Shown one piece after another: positions 1-8,035 of a DNA stretch of 64,000 nt. The stretch's first letter is position 1; every line of letters begins with the position of its first letter. A program made the translations under genes and the position numbers. The notes beneath the pieces are model-generated. The model was not told the DNA's origin. It worked only from the letters and a program-made list of their open reading frames with translations, and made no database searches. Origin of the DNA: Agaribacterium sp. ZY112 (lineage in GTDB: Bacteria; Pseudomonadota; Gammaproteobacteria; Pseudomonadales; Cellvibrionaceae); the NCBI RefSeq assembly GCF_041346925.1, contig NZ_CP166840.1:3781001-3845000 (forward strand). Direction: 5' to 3'.

Positions 1-96
1 ATACATGTGTACTATGCGTTACCCCTGGTTTATTATCAAAAACTATGACCCTAGCCTAATAGGATTGAATAACTCAGCCACCTACGAGTGCTTACC

Positions 97-1374
97 ATGA
101 AATCTATTGTGTCTCAGCCCGCCCAGACGTTAAAGCGTATCCTTGCCGCCAGCTTTATTTTAGCGTTCTCGTCTTTACCCACACTCGCCTCTCCCGAATC
201 AGGTTTTATCGACGCTTTGAATAACAGCAACTTGGATGAAAAGCGTAAAATGGTTTCGATACTTTACGATATAGGAGAGAATCAAGCTCAAATAATGGCG
301 AAGTGTGCAGAGCAACTGCAAAAATTACTTCAGCAAAGCAATATAACTAAGGCCGAGAGCGATTACACTCTATCGCTAATAAAAGCGCTCAGTGCATCGT
401 CCAACCCTCAACACTTAACACTATTAGAAAAAGCCCGCCAGTCCGACTCCAGAAAAGTTAGATCACAAGCTAAAAAAAGCATCAAAAAGATAAAAAGCAG
501 AATAGAGTCTTTGCCTCTACTAGAGGAGATAAACAAAACGTACACGAGCTTCAGTACAAACATCGGTGTGCTTACCTGGATGACTCAATCTAGCTGGGAA
601 TACTCACAAGAAGTAGCCTGGCAAGATTTATACACCGCCAGAGTAGTAAGCAAAAAAAAGAGCGAGCTAGGCGATTACACTCTTATTCCACTTAGCCTTG
701 ATGAACTAACAAAGGCCCTGTCATCCGAAAATTCTAGGGATAGAAAAATCGCAGCTCAACGCGTTTTCTACCTAGGGGTTAAAAACTCCGACATTCACAA
801 AGCAATTGCATCTCGGATTCAACTACTCACAACTGAAATTAAATCAGGTATCACAACAAATGTTGATGAAGCATCCTGGTTCGCCAAAGCGCTCTCGGCC
901 TCAGCAAACTCAAACTACATCCCGGTGCTTGAAGCGCTAAAACAAGCCGGGAATAGCAAGGCTGAGTTTTACGCGGAGCATGCTCAAAGTATGCTTAATA
1001 TGTTTAAAAGCTGGTACGAAGCCTTAGATCAAATTGCAGACATTCAGAATATTCGCATAATCGACTTTCAAATATTAATGCTTAAAGCCCCATACTTAAG
1101 CACCAAAGACCCCAGTATGATCTACCTAATTAACCATCACCAAGAAACGGAGCAAGTTCGCAGCCTATGCGCTCAAACAATCGCTGCAGAATGGCCCTTT
1201 GTTCGAAGAAACGCTCGGCAAGTTCGTCCAGCAGCCCGAATGCTTCAAGTTTTATCAAGAAGCGGCAACCCTCAATATCTTGAGCTCATTAGGGAGGCCC
1301 AGAACTCTCCAAGCAAACACTTACAAGCACATGCTCTCGATGCCGAAAAACAGTTACTCCGTAGTATAAAATAA
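97..1374 (+). CDS. Exported HEAT-like helical repeat protein, function unknown
   Basis: I do not recognise a named family. The 425-residue protein starts with a signal peptide: basic residues K13-R14, a hydrophobic stretch, and likely cleavage after A31 in TLA. It is therefore predicted to be periplasmic or extracellular. A motif of about 39 residues occurs three times, near residues 96, 264 and 384. Each copy has the form (K/Q)xLSxSxNxxYLxLLExA, followed by a Lys/Ala-rich helix, and looks like paired helices of a HEAT-type repeat. The rest is also mainly helical and rich in Lys, Ser and Ala. ATG at 97 is preferred over GTG at 88 because GAG at 86-88 can serve as a weak ribosome-binding site. 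HEAT-like repeats usually act as protein-binding scaffolds, so a scaffold role is inference only. The next gene downstream starts 150 bases on and need not be co-transcribed. Confidence 0.7.
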   Translation: MKSIVSQPAQTLKRILAASFILAFSSLPTLASPESGFIDALNNSNLDEKRKMVSILYDIGENQAQIMAKCAEQLQKLLQQSNITKAESDYTLSLIKALSASSNPQHLTLLEKARQSDSRKVRSQAKKSIKKIKSRIESLPLLEEINKTYTSFSTNIGVLTWMTQSSWEYSQEVAWQDLYTARVVSKKKSELGDYTLIPLSLDELTKALSSENSRDRKIAAQRVFYLGVKNSDIHKAIASRIQLLTTEIKSGITTNVDEASWFAKALSASANSNYIPVLEALKQAGNSKAEFYAEHAQSMLNMFKSWYEALDQIADIQNIRIIDFQILMLKAPYLSTKDPSMIYLINHHQETEQVRSLCAQTIAAEWPFVRRNARQVRPAARMLQVLSRSGNPQYLELIREAQNSPSKHLQAHALDAEKQLLRSIK

Positions 1375-1384
1375 CCCCCCATAC

Positions 1385-1405
1385 AGAGCCCTTTATCAGG
1401 GCTCT
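1385..1405 (+). terminator. Hairpin after the HEAT-like gene
   Basis: A perfect 7-bp stem (AGAGCCC with GGGCTCT) encloses a 7-base loop ten bases after the stop codon. No run of T follows, so intrinsic termination would be weak. Confidence 0.45.
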
Positions 1406-1524
1406 TAGCAGCTGAAACCCACTCAAACCGCCTCTCCCCATCAAAGCCTGTCAAATTGTGCTATTACTGTTTAAGCACAATAAGAATTCAGCCCCTCTCA
1501 AATAGCGTATTGAGTGCAGGAAGC

Positions 1525-2142
1525 ATGCAACAAAAAGACAATAACTTTGGCACAGAACACTTTGTAGCAGCATCTATCGTTGCCGCAGAATTACATCAAG
1601 CGACACGTGTCGCTCGCGACATATCACTCACTGCAGGTAACGCTAAAGCCCTAGCTCTTCGCGCAGGTGATAGCGCTCGAGGCTTTAGAGCCTTGACCGA
1701 CTTCATTGACGAACTGGCCAAACTTACGATCAAAACCGCTGAACACGTTAATAAGCTCGCCGTCGACATAAGCCGTGAAGCTGCTGACTCCACTCGAACA
1801 CTTCATGCAATCGACCACTTCGAAACAGCAATTAAAAAAGCCGGTGAAGCTCAATACTCAAACACACTCACCCCCGCTCTTAACGAAGCCAAACAACAAA
1901 GAGATAAAGCGCTACAAGCATTCAACTCTCAAGTGTGGAAATTAAAAACACAACTTGATGACCTTGCGCGTGAACTGCGTGCTGGTTTAGTGCTAAGCGC
2001 TATGTCTAGAGTTGAAGCAACTCAAGTAGGTGAGGACCATGCAGTGTCACTGCAAGTCATTGCCTCTAAGGTGGCAGAAGCGACCGAAAGCATTCGTAAT
2101 CACATTGAAAAATCCCAGCAGTGTTTTGCTCATATTCACTGA
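1525..2142 (+). CDS. Soluble chemoreceptor-tip-like (MCP-like) protein
   Basis: A 205-residue helical protein with no signal peptide or membrane span, so it should be cytoplasmic. About residues 38-65 follow the most conserved part of the methyl-accepting chemotaxis signalling tip. The pattern N-A-x3-A-x-R-A-G-(D/E)-x2-R-G-F, then D-x-I-x-E-L-A, is present as NAKALALRAGDSARGF and FIDELAKLT; classical receptors have NAAIEAARAGE and RGFAVVADEVRKLA. The canonical QTNLLAL segment is degenerate and there is no sensor domain. ATG at 1525 is chosen because AGGAA lies just upstream (1518-1522) and the residues before it do not fit the helical domain. The next gene, 24 bases downstream, encodes a flavodiiron-like di-iron protein, a plausible sensor subunit. 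Whether this protein binds CheA/CheW is unknown. Confidence 0.72.
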   Translation: MQQKDNNFGTEHFVAASIVAAELHQATRVARDISLTAGNAKALALRAGDSARGFRALTDFIDELAKLTIKTAEHVNKLAVDISREAADSTRTLHAIDHFETAIKKAGEAQYSNTLTPALNEAKQQRDKALQAFNSQVWKLKTQLDDLARELRAGLVLSAMSRVEATQVGEDHAVSLQVIASKVAEATESIRNHIEKSQQCFAHIH

Positions 2143-2166
2143 AATACACATTGAAAAGGGCCAATT

Positions 2167-2901
2167 ATGCTCAGTAAGGAAATATACCGAGACGGACGAC
2201 ATCAGTGGTTTGTTTTTGGTCGAGATCCAGATAAACCCGACGGCATTATCGACACCAATCAATACATGATAAAAAGTGGCGATAAAGCTCTACTTATGGA
2301 CCCTGGTGGTATCGAGCTCTTTGCTGCCATGCTCGCAGCTATCGTTAAGCACGTTCCAGTAGATCAAATTACACATATTTTTGCCTCTCACCAAGACCCC
2401 GACATTATTTCCTCTCTTGGACTTTGGGATAGAACCTTAAAGGGCGCTACCTTACATGCATCAGGTTTATGGGAAGGTTTTATTCGTCATTTCGGCATGG
2501 ATACCATTAGCTACGACGCAATTCCAGACGAAGGCAGTAAAGTCACCATAGGCAACACCAGCATCGAATTTATACCGGCCCACTACCTCCATTCTTCAGC
2601 TAATTTTCATGTCTATGATGCAGAAGCTAAAATCCTTATGAGTGGTGATGTAGGTGCCGCCCTTGAAGGACCAGGAGCAGCAATGGAAGTAGAAGACTTC
2701 GACGCTCATACAGCCCATATGCGCTACTTTCACCAACGCTGGATGCCATCTAACAAAGCAAAGAATGAATGGATTGAAAGCGTAAGTAAGCTGGATATTG
2801 AGCTAATGTGCCCACAGCACGGGCGCATGTTCCGAGGCGATGACGTTAAACGTTTTTTAGATTGGTTTAATAAGCTAGACGTGGGTATTGCAAATAACTA
2901 A
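2167..2901 (+). CDS. Flavodiiron-like (ODP-type) MBL-fold di-iron protein
   Basis: A 244-residue metallo-beta-lactamase-fold protein. It lacks the C-terminal flavodoxin domain of full flavodiiron NO/O2 reductases. Expected metal ligands are visible: H75-x-D77-x-D79 in ASHQDPD (usually HxExD), H142 in PAHYLHS (compare the PAxxLHWP motif of flavodiiron proteins), D161 in SGDVGAA and H218 in CPQHGR. The spacing fits the oxygen-binding di-iron protein (ODP) group better than glyoxalase II or beta-lactamase. In Treponema an ODP works with a cytoplasmic chemoreceptor as an oxygen/iron sensor, and here the gene follows an MCP-like gene with a 24-base gap and a strong AAAAGGG ribosome-binding site at 2154-2160. 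A sensor role is inference. A catalytic NO or O2 reductase is less likely without a flavodoxin partner in the window. Confidence 0.8.
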   Translation: MLSKEIYRDGRHQWFVFGRDPDKPDGIIDTNQYMIKSGDKALLMDPGGIELFAAMLAAIVKHVPVDQITHIFASHQDPDIISSLGLWDRTLKGATLHASGLWEGFIRHFGMDTISYDAIPDEGSKVTIGNTSIEFIPAHYLHSSANFHVYDAEAKILMSGDVGAALEGPGAAMEVEDFDAHTAHMRYFHQRWMPSNKAKNEWIESVSKLDIELMCPQHGRMFRGDDVKRFLDWFNKLDVGIANN

Positions 2902-2927
2902 GCCCTACCCCACACCCAAGCTAGCAT

Positions 2928-4175
2928 TTATTGATAAGCCCCCGATTTAACGGCTGTCGCTCTGGCAGCCTCGAGCTCTCTTGCACATCGTTCAATATCC
3001 CGGTGTTCCATAAATGATACAAAGATAGCAGGCGTTTTAGAGCCAAGCTCTATAGGAACCTCTCTATCAAAGTACTGTACTCCACCGGGCGACGCTTTAA
3101 TCATCTTACTTACTTTACGGCTTAGTTCACTCGATGCACCCTCAACATCCTTTCTGGCTGGGTTACGAGCTGCAAGTTTGTTTTCTGCCGCTTGGTACTC
3201 TTTTGAGCCTAAAAACGCCAATACTTTCTCCACCCCGGAATTTAACTTCGCATAGCTAGGCACCATATATACATCTATGGGCGAAACCGTGTAGCTGGGT
3301 AATTCCCGATTAATAACAGGGAAAGGCATCACATCCAGCTCCTCTAATATTGGTGAAGGAACACTTGTTTCAAGGCGCCCAAAGGTCAACATAGTTGCTG
3401 ATAGCCCGTGAAACATTCGAGGTAAAGCACTATCTAAATCGTACTTTCTAGCATTTTTAGTAAAACAATTATTATCTAGCAGCTCACGCCAATAACTAAG
3501 AGTCTCTAAGACACGCTTATCAGTATAAGGCAACTCACCTTGAGTCAATTGGCGATAAAAATCTAAACCGTGTAAACGAAGGGTTAAATAATCAAACCAA
3601 GCATGGGTCGTCCACTGAGTACCGGCACCAAAAGCAAATAGATCGACACCTTTAGCACGGAAAGTACGGCATGACTCGAGCAGTTCTGACCAAGTAGTGG
3701 GAATTGAAACCTTGTGACGAATAAAAGTGTTAGGGGAATAATAGAGAGCCCAAAAGTGCACCACGGTTGGAATCGCATAAGCCTTAGCATCAACCTTTAC
3801 TGCATCCGATGCCACTACAGTAAAAACATCATCAAAATTCTGGGATTTCCAAAAAGAATCAATATTTTGAATCAGGCCTTGCTCTGCATATTGGCGTACA
3901 CGTTGTCCACCATACCAATAAATAATATCCGGCCCTGCTCCACCGTGTAACCAGTGCTCCACTTTCTCGCTATAGGTATTACCGCGAAACATTTTAAGCT
4001 CTAGATCAATCTCAGGATTTTGCAGCTTAAAATTCTGTACTTCACGCAAAAGCTCTAAGCGATGAGCACCACCAGCAATTTGTGCCGCCAACACCACTTT
4101 TTGCTGTTCGGCAGCAACAGGCAAAGCCCCTAGCATCAGGCAAAGCAAGAACAAAATCACATTTTTTGATTTCAC
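2928..4175 (-). CDS. Orphan sugar-type ABC solute-binding protein (family 1)
   Basis: A 415-residue periplasmic binding protein with a clear signal peptide (hydrophobic residues 5-20, cleavage after VAA). It starts at GTG 4175 behind a modest GGA. Family-1 features include the N-terminal beta strand, PDIIYWYGGQRV (the GPD region), AYAIP and the FWALYYS strand. No permease or ATPase gene is adjacent. A clear paralogue lies at 25773-27107, sharing the order GGxRxxxLxE, YAIP, WALYY/WAMYY, TTWxELLxxC/STWDEVLQNC, WFDYLxLR, ALPRMxHGxSA and YFDREVPI/TFDRETNI. Such lone proteins may feed a transporter encoded elsewhere, or present ligand to a membrane sensor kinase or cyclase. The ligand cannot be told from sequence. 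Confidence 0.82.
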   Translation of the reverse strand: MKSKNVILFLLCLMLGALPVAAEQQKVVLAAQIAGGAHRLELLREVQNFKLQNPEIDLELKMFRGNTYSEKVEHWLHGGAGPDIIYWYGGQRVRQYAEQGLIQNIDSFWKSQNFDDVFTVVASDAVKVDAKAYAIPTVVHFWALYYSPNTFIRHKVSIPTTWSELLESCRTFRAKGVDLFAFGAGTQWTTHAWFDYLTLRLHGLDFYRQLTQGELPYTDKRVLETLSYWRELLDNNCFTKNARKYDLDSALPRMFHGLSATMLTFGRLETSVPSPILEELDVMPFPVINRELPSYTVSPIDVYMVPSYAKLNSGVEKVLAFLGSKEYQAAENKLAARNPARKDVEGASSELSRKVSKMIKASPGGVQYFDREVPIELGSKTPAIFVSFMEHRDIERCARELEAARATAVKSGAYQ

Positions 4176-4325
4176 GTATAAATCCGAATAAACAACTCAA
4201 GGCCCTCTAACCCTTAAAGTGTATACATTTATCTGTATTTTAGCTGTGCAAAACTCGTGCAAAAAGCCGGTTTTATTGGCTTTGAAGGTCGACTTGAATG
4301 TTTTTTTTAACTCACGCATTGATAT

Positions 4326-4356
4326 TTGCCAACTTCCCTATCATTTACTGTATAAT
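4326..4356 (+). promoter_or_regulatory. Probable sigma-70 promoter of the EF-G gene
   Basis: A perfect -10 box TATAAT at 4351-4356 lies 56 bases before the EF-G start codon. A -35-like TTGCCA at 4326-4331 is separated by 19 bases, slightly long. Confidence 0.55.
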
Positions 4357-4411
4357 CCCGCGCAAATTTTGACCCTTTGAACCACCCCCTATTGAATATT
4401 AGAGAATCGTA

Positions 4412-6502
4412 ATGGCTGATCTATCCAAATACCGCAACATTGGTATCTTTGCCCACGTTGACGCGGGTAAGACCACATCTACCGAGCGTATCCTTAAGCT
4501 CACCGGTAAAATCCACAAAACTGGTGAAGTACACGACGGTGAGTCAACTACTGACTTCATGGAACAGGAAGCAGAGCGCGGTATTACCATTCAGTCTGCT
4601 GCGACTACTTGTTTCTGGAATGACCACCGCTTAAACATCATCGATACCCCAGGACACGTTGACTTTACTGTTGAAGTTTACCGCTCTTTGAAAGTACTTG
4701 ATGGTGGTGTTGGTGTTTTCTGTGGTTCTGGTGGTGTTGAGCCTCAGTCAGAAACCAACTGGCGCTATGCAAACGAAAGCGAAGTTGCTCGTCTTATCTT
4801 CGTAAACAAGTTGGACCGTCTTGGTGCTGACTTCTACCGAGTTGTAGACCAAGTTAAAAACGTATTGGCAGCTAACCCGTTAGTCATGACTTTACCAATC
4901 GGTACTGAAGATGACTTCGTTGGTGTTGTAGACGTACTTACCAAGAAAGCTTACGTATGGGATGACTCAGGCCTTCCTGAGAACTACGAAGTTCAAGACG
5001 TTCCTGCTGACATGGTTGACGACGTTGACATGTACCACGAGCAGTTAATTGAAACGGCTGTTGAGCAAGATGACGACCTTATGATGGCCTACATGGAAGG
5101 CGAAGTACCTTCTATGGAAGACATCAAGCGTTGTATCCGTGCTGGTACTCGCACCATGGCTTTCTTCCCGACTTACTGTGGTTCAGCATTTAAGAACAAA
5201 GGTATTCAGTTAATGCTGGACGCCGTTATTGATTACTTGCCTTCACCTACCGAAGTCGACGCTCAAGATCTTACCGACCCAGAAGGTAACCCAACTGGCG
5301 ATAAAGCCATCGTTAGCGCCGACGAGCCTTTCCGCGCATTGGCATTTAAGATCATGGATGACCGTTTTGGCGCCTTGACCTTTATCCGCATCTACTCAGG
5401 TGTTCTGAACAAGGGTGACACCATCCTTAACAGCTTCACTGGTAAAACAGAGCGTATCGGCCGTATGGTTGAGATGCACGCCGATGAGCGCACCGAACTA
5501 AGCACAGCTCAAGCTGGTGACATTATCGCCATCGTAGGTATGAAGAACGTTCAAACTGGTCACACTCTTTGTGATCCTAAGCACGAATGTACTCTTGAGC
5601 CTATGGTCTTCCCTGAGCCAGTAATCTCGATTGCCGTTGCCCCTAAAGATAAAGGCGGCGCTGAAAAAATGGGTATCGCCATTGGTAAAATGGTTGCCGA
5701 AGATCCTACCTTTGTTGTTGAAACCGACGAAGACTCAGGTGAAACCATCCTTAAAGGTATGGGTGAGCTTCACCTAGACATTAAAGTCGACATCCTTAAG
5801 CGTACTTACGGTGTTGAACTTGAAGTAGGTCAGCCTCAGGTTGCTTATCGCGAAACCATTACTCAGAAAATCGAAGACAGCTACACGCACAAGAAGCAGT
5901 CTGGTGGTTCTGGTCAGTTTGGTAAAATCGACTACCGCATCAGCCCTAACGAGCCAGGCGAAGGTTTCACCTTCGAATCGACCGTTGTTGGTGGTAACGT
6001 TCCTAAAGAATTCTTCCCTGCTATTGAGAAAGGCTTCAAAGGCATGATGGAAGAAGGTCCTTTGGCCAAATTCCCAATGTTGGACGTTCACGTTGAACTA
6101 TTCGACGGTGGCTTCCACGCCGTGGATTCAAGTGCCGTTGCGTTTGAAATCGCTGCTAAAGGCGCTTACCGCCAATCAATGCCTAAAGCTGGCCCTCAGT
6201 TGATTGAGCCAATCATGAAAGTTGACGTGTTCACTCCAGACGACCACGTTGGTGACGTTATCGGTGACTTGAACCGTCGTCGCGGCATGATTAAAGACCA
6301 AGAAGCTGGCGCTACTGGTGTTCGCATTAAAGCCGACGTACCTCTTGCAGAAATGTTTGGTTACATCGGTCACTTGCGCACCATCACTTCTGGTCGCGGT
6401 CAGTTCTCTATGGAATTCTCTCACTACATGCCTTGTCCTAACTCGGTTGCTGAGACAGTGATTGCTGCAGAGAAAGAAAAGCAAGAAGCGGCTAAAAAAT
6501 AA
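4412..6502 (+). CDS. fusA: Elongation factor G, second (FusA2) type
   Basis: The 696-residue translational GTPase drives ribosomal translocation, and EF-G also helps recycling. GTP-binding motifs are intact: AHVDAGKTT (G1), ERGITI (G2/switch I), DTPGHVDF (G3) and NKLDRLGAD (G4). Domains II-V follow at full length, including the domain IV loop region. The gene stands alone with its own promoter and a strong terminator. It is not in an rpsL-rpsG-fusA-tuf operon, and its N-terminus ([19 protein letters not shown]) resembles the second EF-G of vibrios, Shewanella and pseudomonads rather than the str-operon copy. It is therefore likely a paralogue of the main FusA, which must be elsewhere. AT-rich spacing and an AGAG ribosome-binding site precede ATG 4412. 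Confidence 0.95.
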   Translation: MADLSKYRNIGIFAHVDAGKTTSTERILKLTGKIHKTGEVHDGESTTDFMEQEAERGITIQSAATTCFWNDHRLNIIDTPGHVDFTVEVYRSLKVLDGGVGVFCGSGGVEPQSETNWRYANESEVARLIFVNKLDRLGADFYRVVDQVKNVLAANPLVMTLPIGTEDDFVGVVDVLTKKAYVWDDSGLPENYEVQDVPADMVDDVDMYHEQLIETAVEQDDDLMMAYMEGEVPSMEDIKRCIRAGTRTMAFFPTYCGSAFKNKGIQLMLDAVIDYLPSPTEVDAQDLTDPEGNPTGDKAIVSADEPFRALAFKIMDDRFGALTFIRIYSGVLNKGDTILNSFTGKTERIGRMVEMHADERTELSTAQAGDIIAIVGMKNVQTGHTLCDPKHECTLEPMVFPEPVISIAVAPKDKGGAEKMGIAIGKMVAEDPTFVVETDEDSGETILKGMGELHLDIKVDILKRTYGVELEVGQPQVAYRETITQKIEDSYTHKKQSGGSGQFGKIDYRISPNEPGEGFTFESTVVGGNVPKEFFPAIEKGFKGMMEEGPLAKFPMLDVHVELFDGGFHAVDSSAVAFEIAAKGAYRQSMPKAGPQLIEPIMKVDVFTPDDHVGDVIGDLNRRRGMIKDQEAGATGVRIKADVPLAEMFGYIGHLRTITSGRGQFSMEFSHYMPCPNSVAETVIAAEKEKQEAAKK

Positions 6503-6531
6503 ACCCCAACTCACTTTCTAGCTAAATCCGA

Positions 6532-6562
6532 AAGGCCCCGCATGAAAATGCGGGGCCTTTTT
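6532..6562 (+). terminator. Intrinsic terminator of the EF-G gene
   Basis: An 11-bp GC-rich stem (AGGCCCCGCAT with ATGCGGGGCCT) closes a GAAA loop and runs into five T residues, 30 bases after the stop codon. Confidence 0.9.
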
Positions 6563-6627
6563 GCTTACAGGGTGTAAGTACTGAGCGATTTCACGGACGA
6601 AAAAGAGCGGTGCTTACAGGATGTAAG
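6563..6627. repeat. Two copies of a 16-base imperfect palindrome, 49 bases apart
   Basis: GCTTACAGGGTGTAAG at 6563-6578 recurs as GCTTACAGGATGTAAG at 6612-6627 with one substitution. Each copy is itself an inverted repeat (CTTAC/GTAAG). They flank a short GC-richer spacer between the EF-G terminator and a convergent binding-protein gene. The pairing looks like a small dispersed extragenic repeat, but copies elsewhere in the genome cannot be seen here. Confidence 0.55.
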
Positions 6628-6685
6628 GTATCAAACTGCTCCGTACGCCCCCTCAACAGAAAAATAAAACAAGCACAACATCAAA

Positions 6686-7408
6686 TCACTGGGACAACAA
6701 ACGTTTATCACGCTTAATAGCCTCATTAAGCGTCGTCATAAAGCCCTTATTTTCCTCCAAGTAGTGATTTGAAATATATATCCCAAACGGCTTAGCCATC
6801 GCAACAACCTGCGTAAAGTCTTCTACCTCGAAGCCCGTAGCCGCAGCCTCTTGAGCAAATACAACTTCAGCTAAAAAAACTGCATCTATACGCTCCTGAT
6901 CCAACAAACGAGGTAATAGCGACGACTTCATTACAGGCATAATATGACGATAGCCCTGCTCGTTAAGCCAGCGATGAGTATTAGTATGCAGCAAGGTAGC
7001 AACCCTTGCTGTAGCCAAAAATTGAGCGGAATTAGGCTCTAAGAACGCATCGACATTGAAAAACCAACTCCAGCGGTTGACCATAAGCGGTTCAGAGAAA
7101 ACAGCCACTTTGTCACGCTCAAGATTTTGCGAAGCCAAGAAAAAACCATCAGCCCCACCCGAGCTCACTTCAGCCAACGCACGACCATAATTCGGGACCA
7201 TACGAAGCTCCAAGGAGAACCCTAAATCCCGCTCCAAAACACGCTGTACCGCTTTTACACCTATGCCAGCAGGCCTACCATCTTGCTCGTACTGATACGG
7301 AGCAAACTCGGCAAAAACTAAGCGCAAAGGCTTACCCTGCTCCGCAGACACTACACATGAGCAAAAGAAGGCGAACAGAAGTAGAGCGCTAAACCTCAAT
7401 ACAAACAC
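6686..7408 (-). CDS. Orphan family-3-type solute-binding protein
   Basis: About 240 residues with an N-terminal signal peptide (LLLFAFFCSCVVSA, cleavage before EQG). It follows the bacterial family-3 extracellular binding-protein fold: LRLVFAEFAPYQYEQDGRPA opens lobe I, then GIGVKAVQRVLE, the GxADGFFLA segment, SEPLM, and a lobe II ending with LDQERIDAVFLAE. These proteins usually bind amino acids or related small molecules. No permease genes are adjacent. The start is uncertain: only TTG at 7411 or GTG at 7408 precede the signal peptide, without a good ribosome-binding site, and GTG is used here. It converges with the EF-G gene and is preceded by a 280-base gap. Confidence 0.72.
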   Translation of the reverse strand: MFVLRFSALLLFAFFCSCVVSAEQGKPLRLVFAEFAPYQYEQDGRPAGIGVKAVQRVLERDLGFSLELRMVPNYGRALAEVSSGGADGFFLASQNLERDKVAVFSEPLMVNRWSWFFNVDAFLEPNSAQFLATARVATLLHTNTHRWLNEQGYRHIMPVMKSSLLPRLLDQERIDAVFLAEVVFAQEAAATGFEVEDFTQVVAMAKPFGIYISNHYLEENKGFMTTLNEAIKRDKRLLSQ

Positions 7409-7688
7409 CAAATAACTAAAACATGTTGTACCTCAGTATAGGACAGCTAATAACGCGTACGGCATTGGGCCCAACAAAGCGAGTAAACCGTAGGGGCTAA
7501 ATAAGGAAGAAAATACGGAAAATTGAAAAAAACAACCAGAAGCAGCACATGCAATCAGCGCAGAGCGCCATAAGCAGCCAAAAAGTAGTAAGGACGAAAC
7601 ACAGAAGAAAGCTACAGAGCTAGACACTAGGCGACATGAGAGAACACATCACCTGCACAAGACTTAAAACAAAACCAGCAACAGCGAC

Positions 7689-7838
7689 TTAAGAGCCAGT
7701 TTTCGATTTTTGCGTAGGATCAAAATCGGCTGGCACCTCATTAATTTTACGCAAACCGTACCACACACCATAAACCAAAAATACGCAAGTCAGCAGCACA
7801 ATAATCAAGCTTAAAGTAATGACCCAATCGATATACAT
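7689..7838 (-). CDS. Small single-span membrane protein, 49 aa
   Basis: A short reading frame of 49 codons starts at ATG 7838 behind an excellent GGGAGGGG ribosome-binding site (7841-7848 on the plus strand). The product has one hydrophobic helix, about residues 5-27 (WVITLSLIIVLLTCVFLVYG), then a basic turn (GLRKIN) and a polar tail with EVPADFDPTQKSK. The strong ribosome-binding site, membrane helix and clean stop argue for a real gene. I do not know its function. It lies between the family-3 binding-protein gene and the OmpA-like gene on the same strand, and neither spacing suggests tight coupling. Confidence 0.7.
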   Translation of the reverse strand: MYIDWVITLSLIIVLLTCVFLVYGVWYGLRKINEVPADFDPTQKSKTGS

Positions 7839-7994
7839 AACCCCTCCCATCTACTCTCAATTACTCTATCGATAGTTCATGCTATGCCTAAGCAGCACAA
7901 CAAACATTGACTAACATCAAGACACTAAGCTAGTACACACAAGAGCGAAGCCAATAAAAAAGAGGTGCTATAAGAAGAGCAAAGAGAAGAGAAA

Positions 7995-8015
7995 TGGCGC
8001 CCCTTAAGAGCGCCA
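7995..8015 (-). terminator. Terminator-like hairpin after the OmpA-like gene
   Basis: A 6-bp stem (TGGCGC with GCGCCA), followed on the minus strand by a T/C-rich tract, 20 bases after the stop of the OmpA-like gene. Confidence 0.5.
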
Positions 8016-8035
8016 CAAAGAGATAGCAACAAGAA

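Noticed and set aside
5774..6514. Antisense frames of more than 100 codons inside the EF-G gene
   Set aside because: The EF-G frame has every family motif. The antisense frames have no ribosome-binding site and reflect codon bias.
7433..7627. A 64-codon hydrophobic minus-strand frame upstream of the binding-protein gene
   Set aside because: It starts at GTG without a ribosome-binding site, has irregular composition rich in Cys/Phe, and overlaps nothing conserved. The neighbouring 49-codon frame is far better supported.
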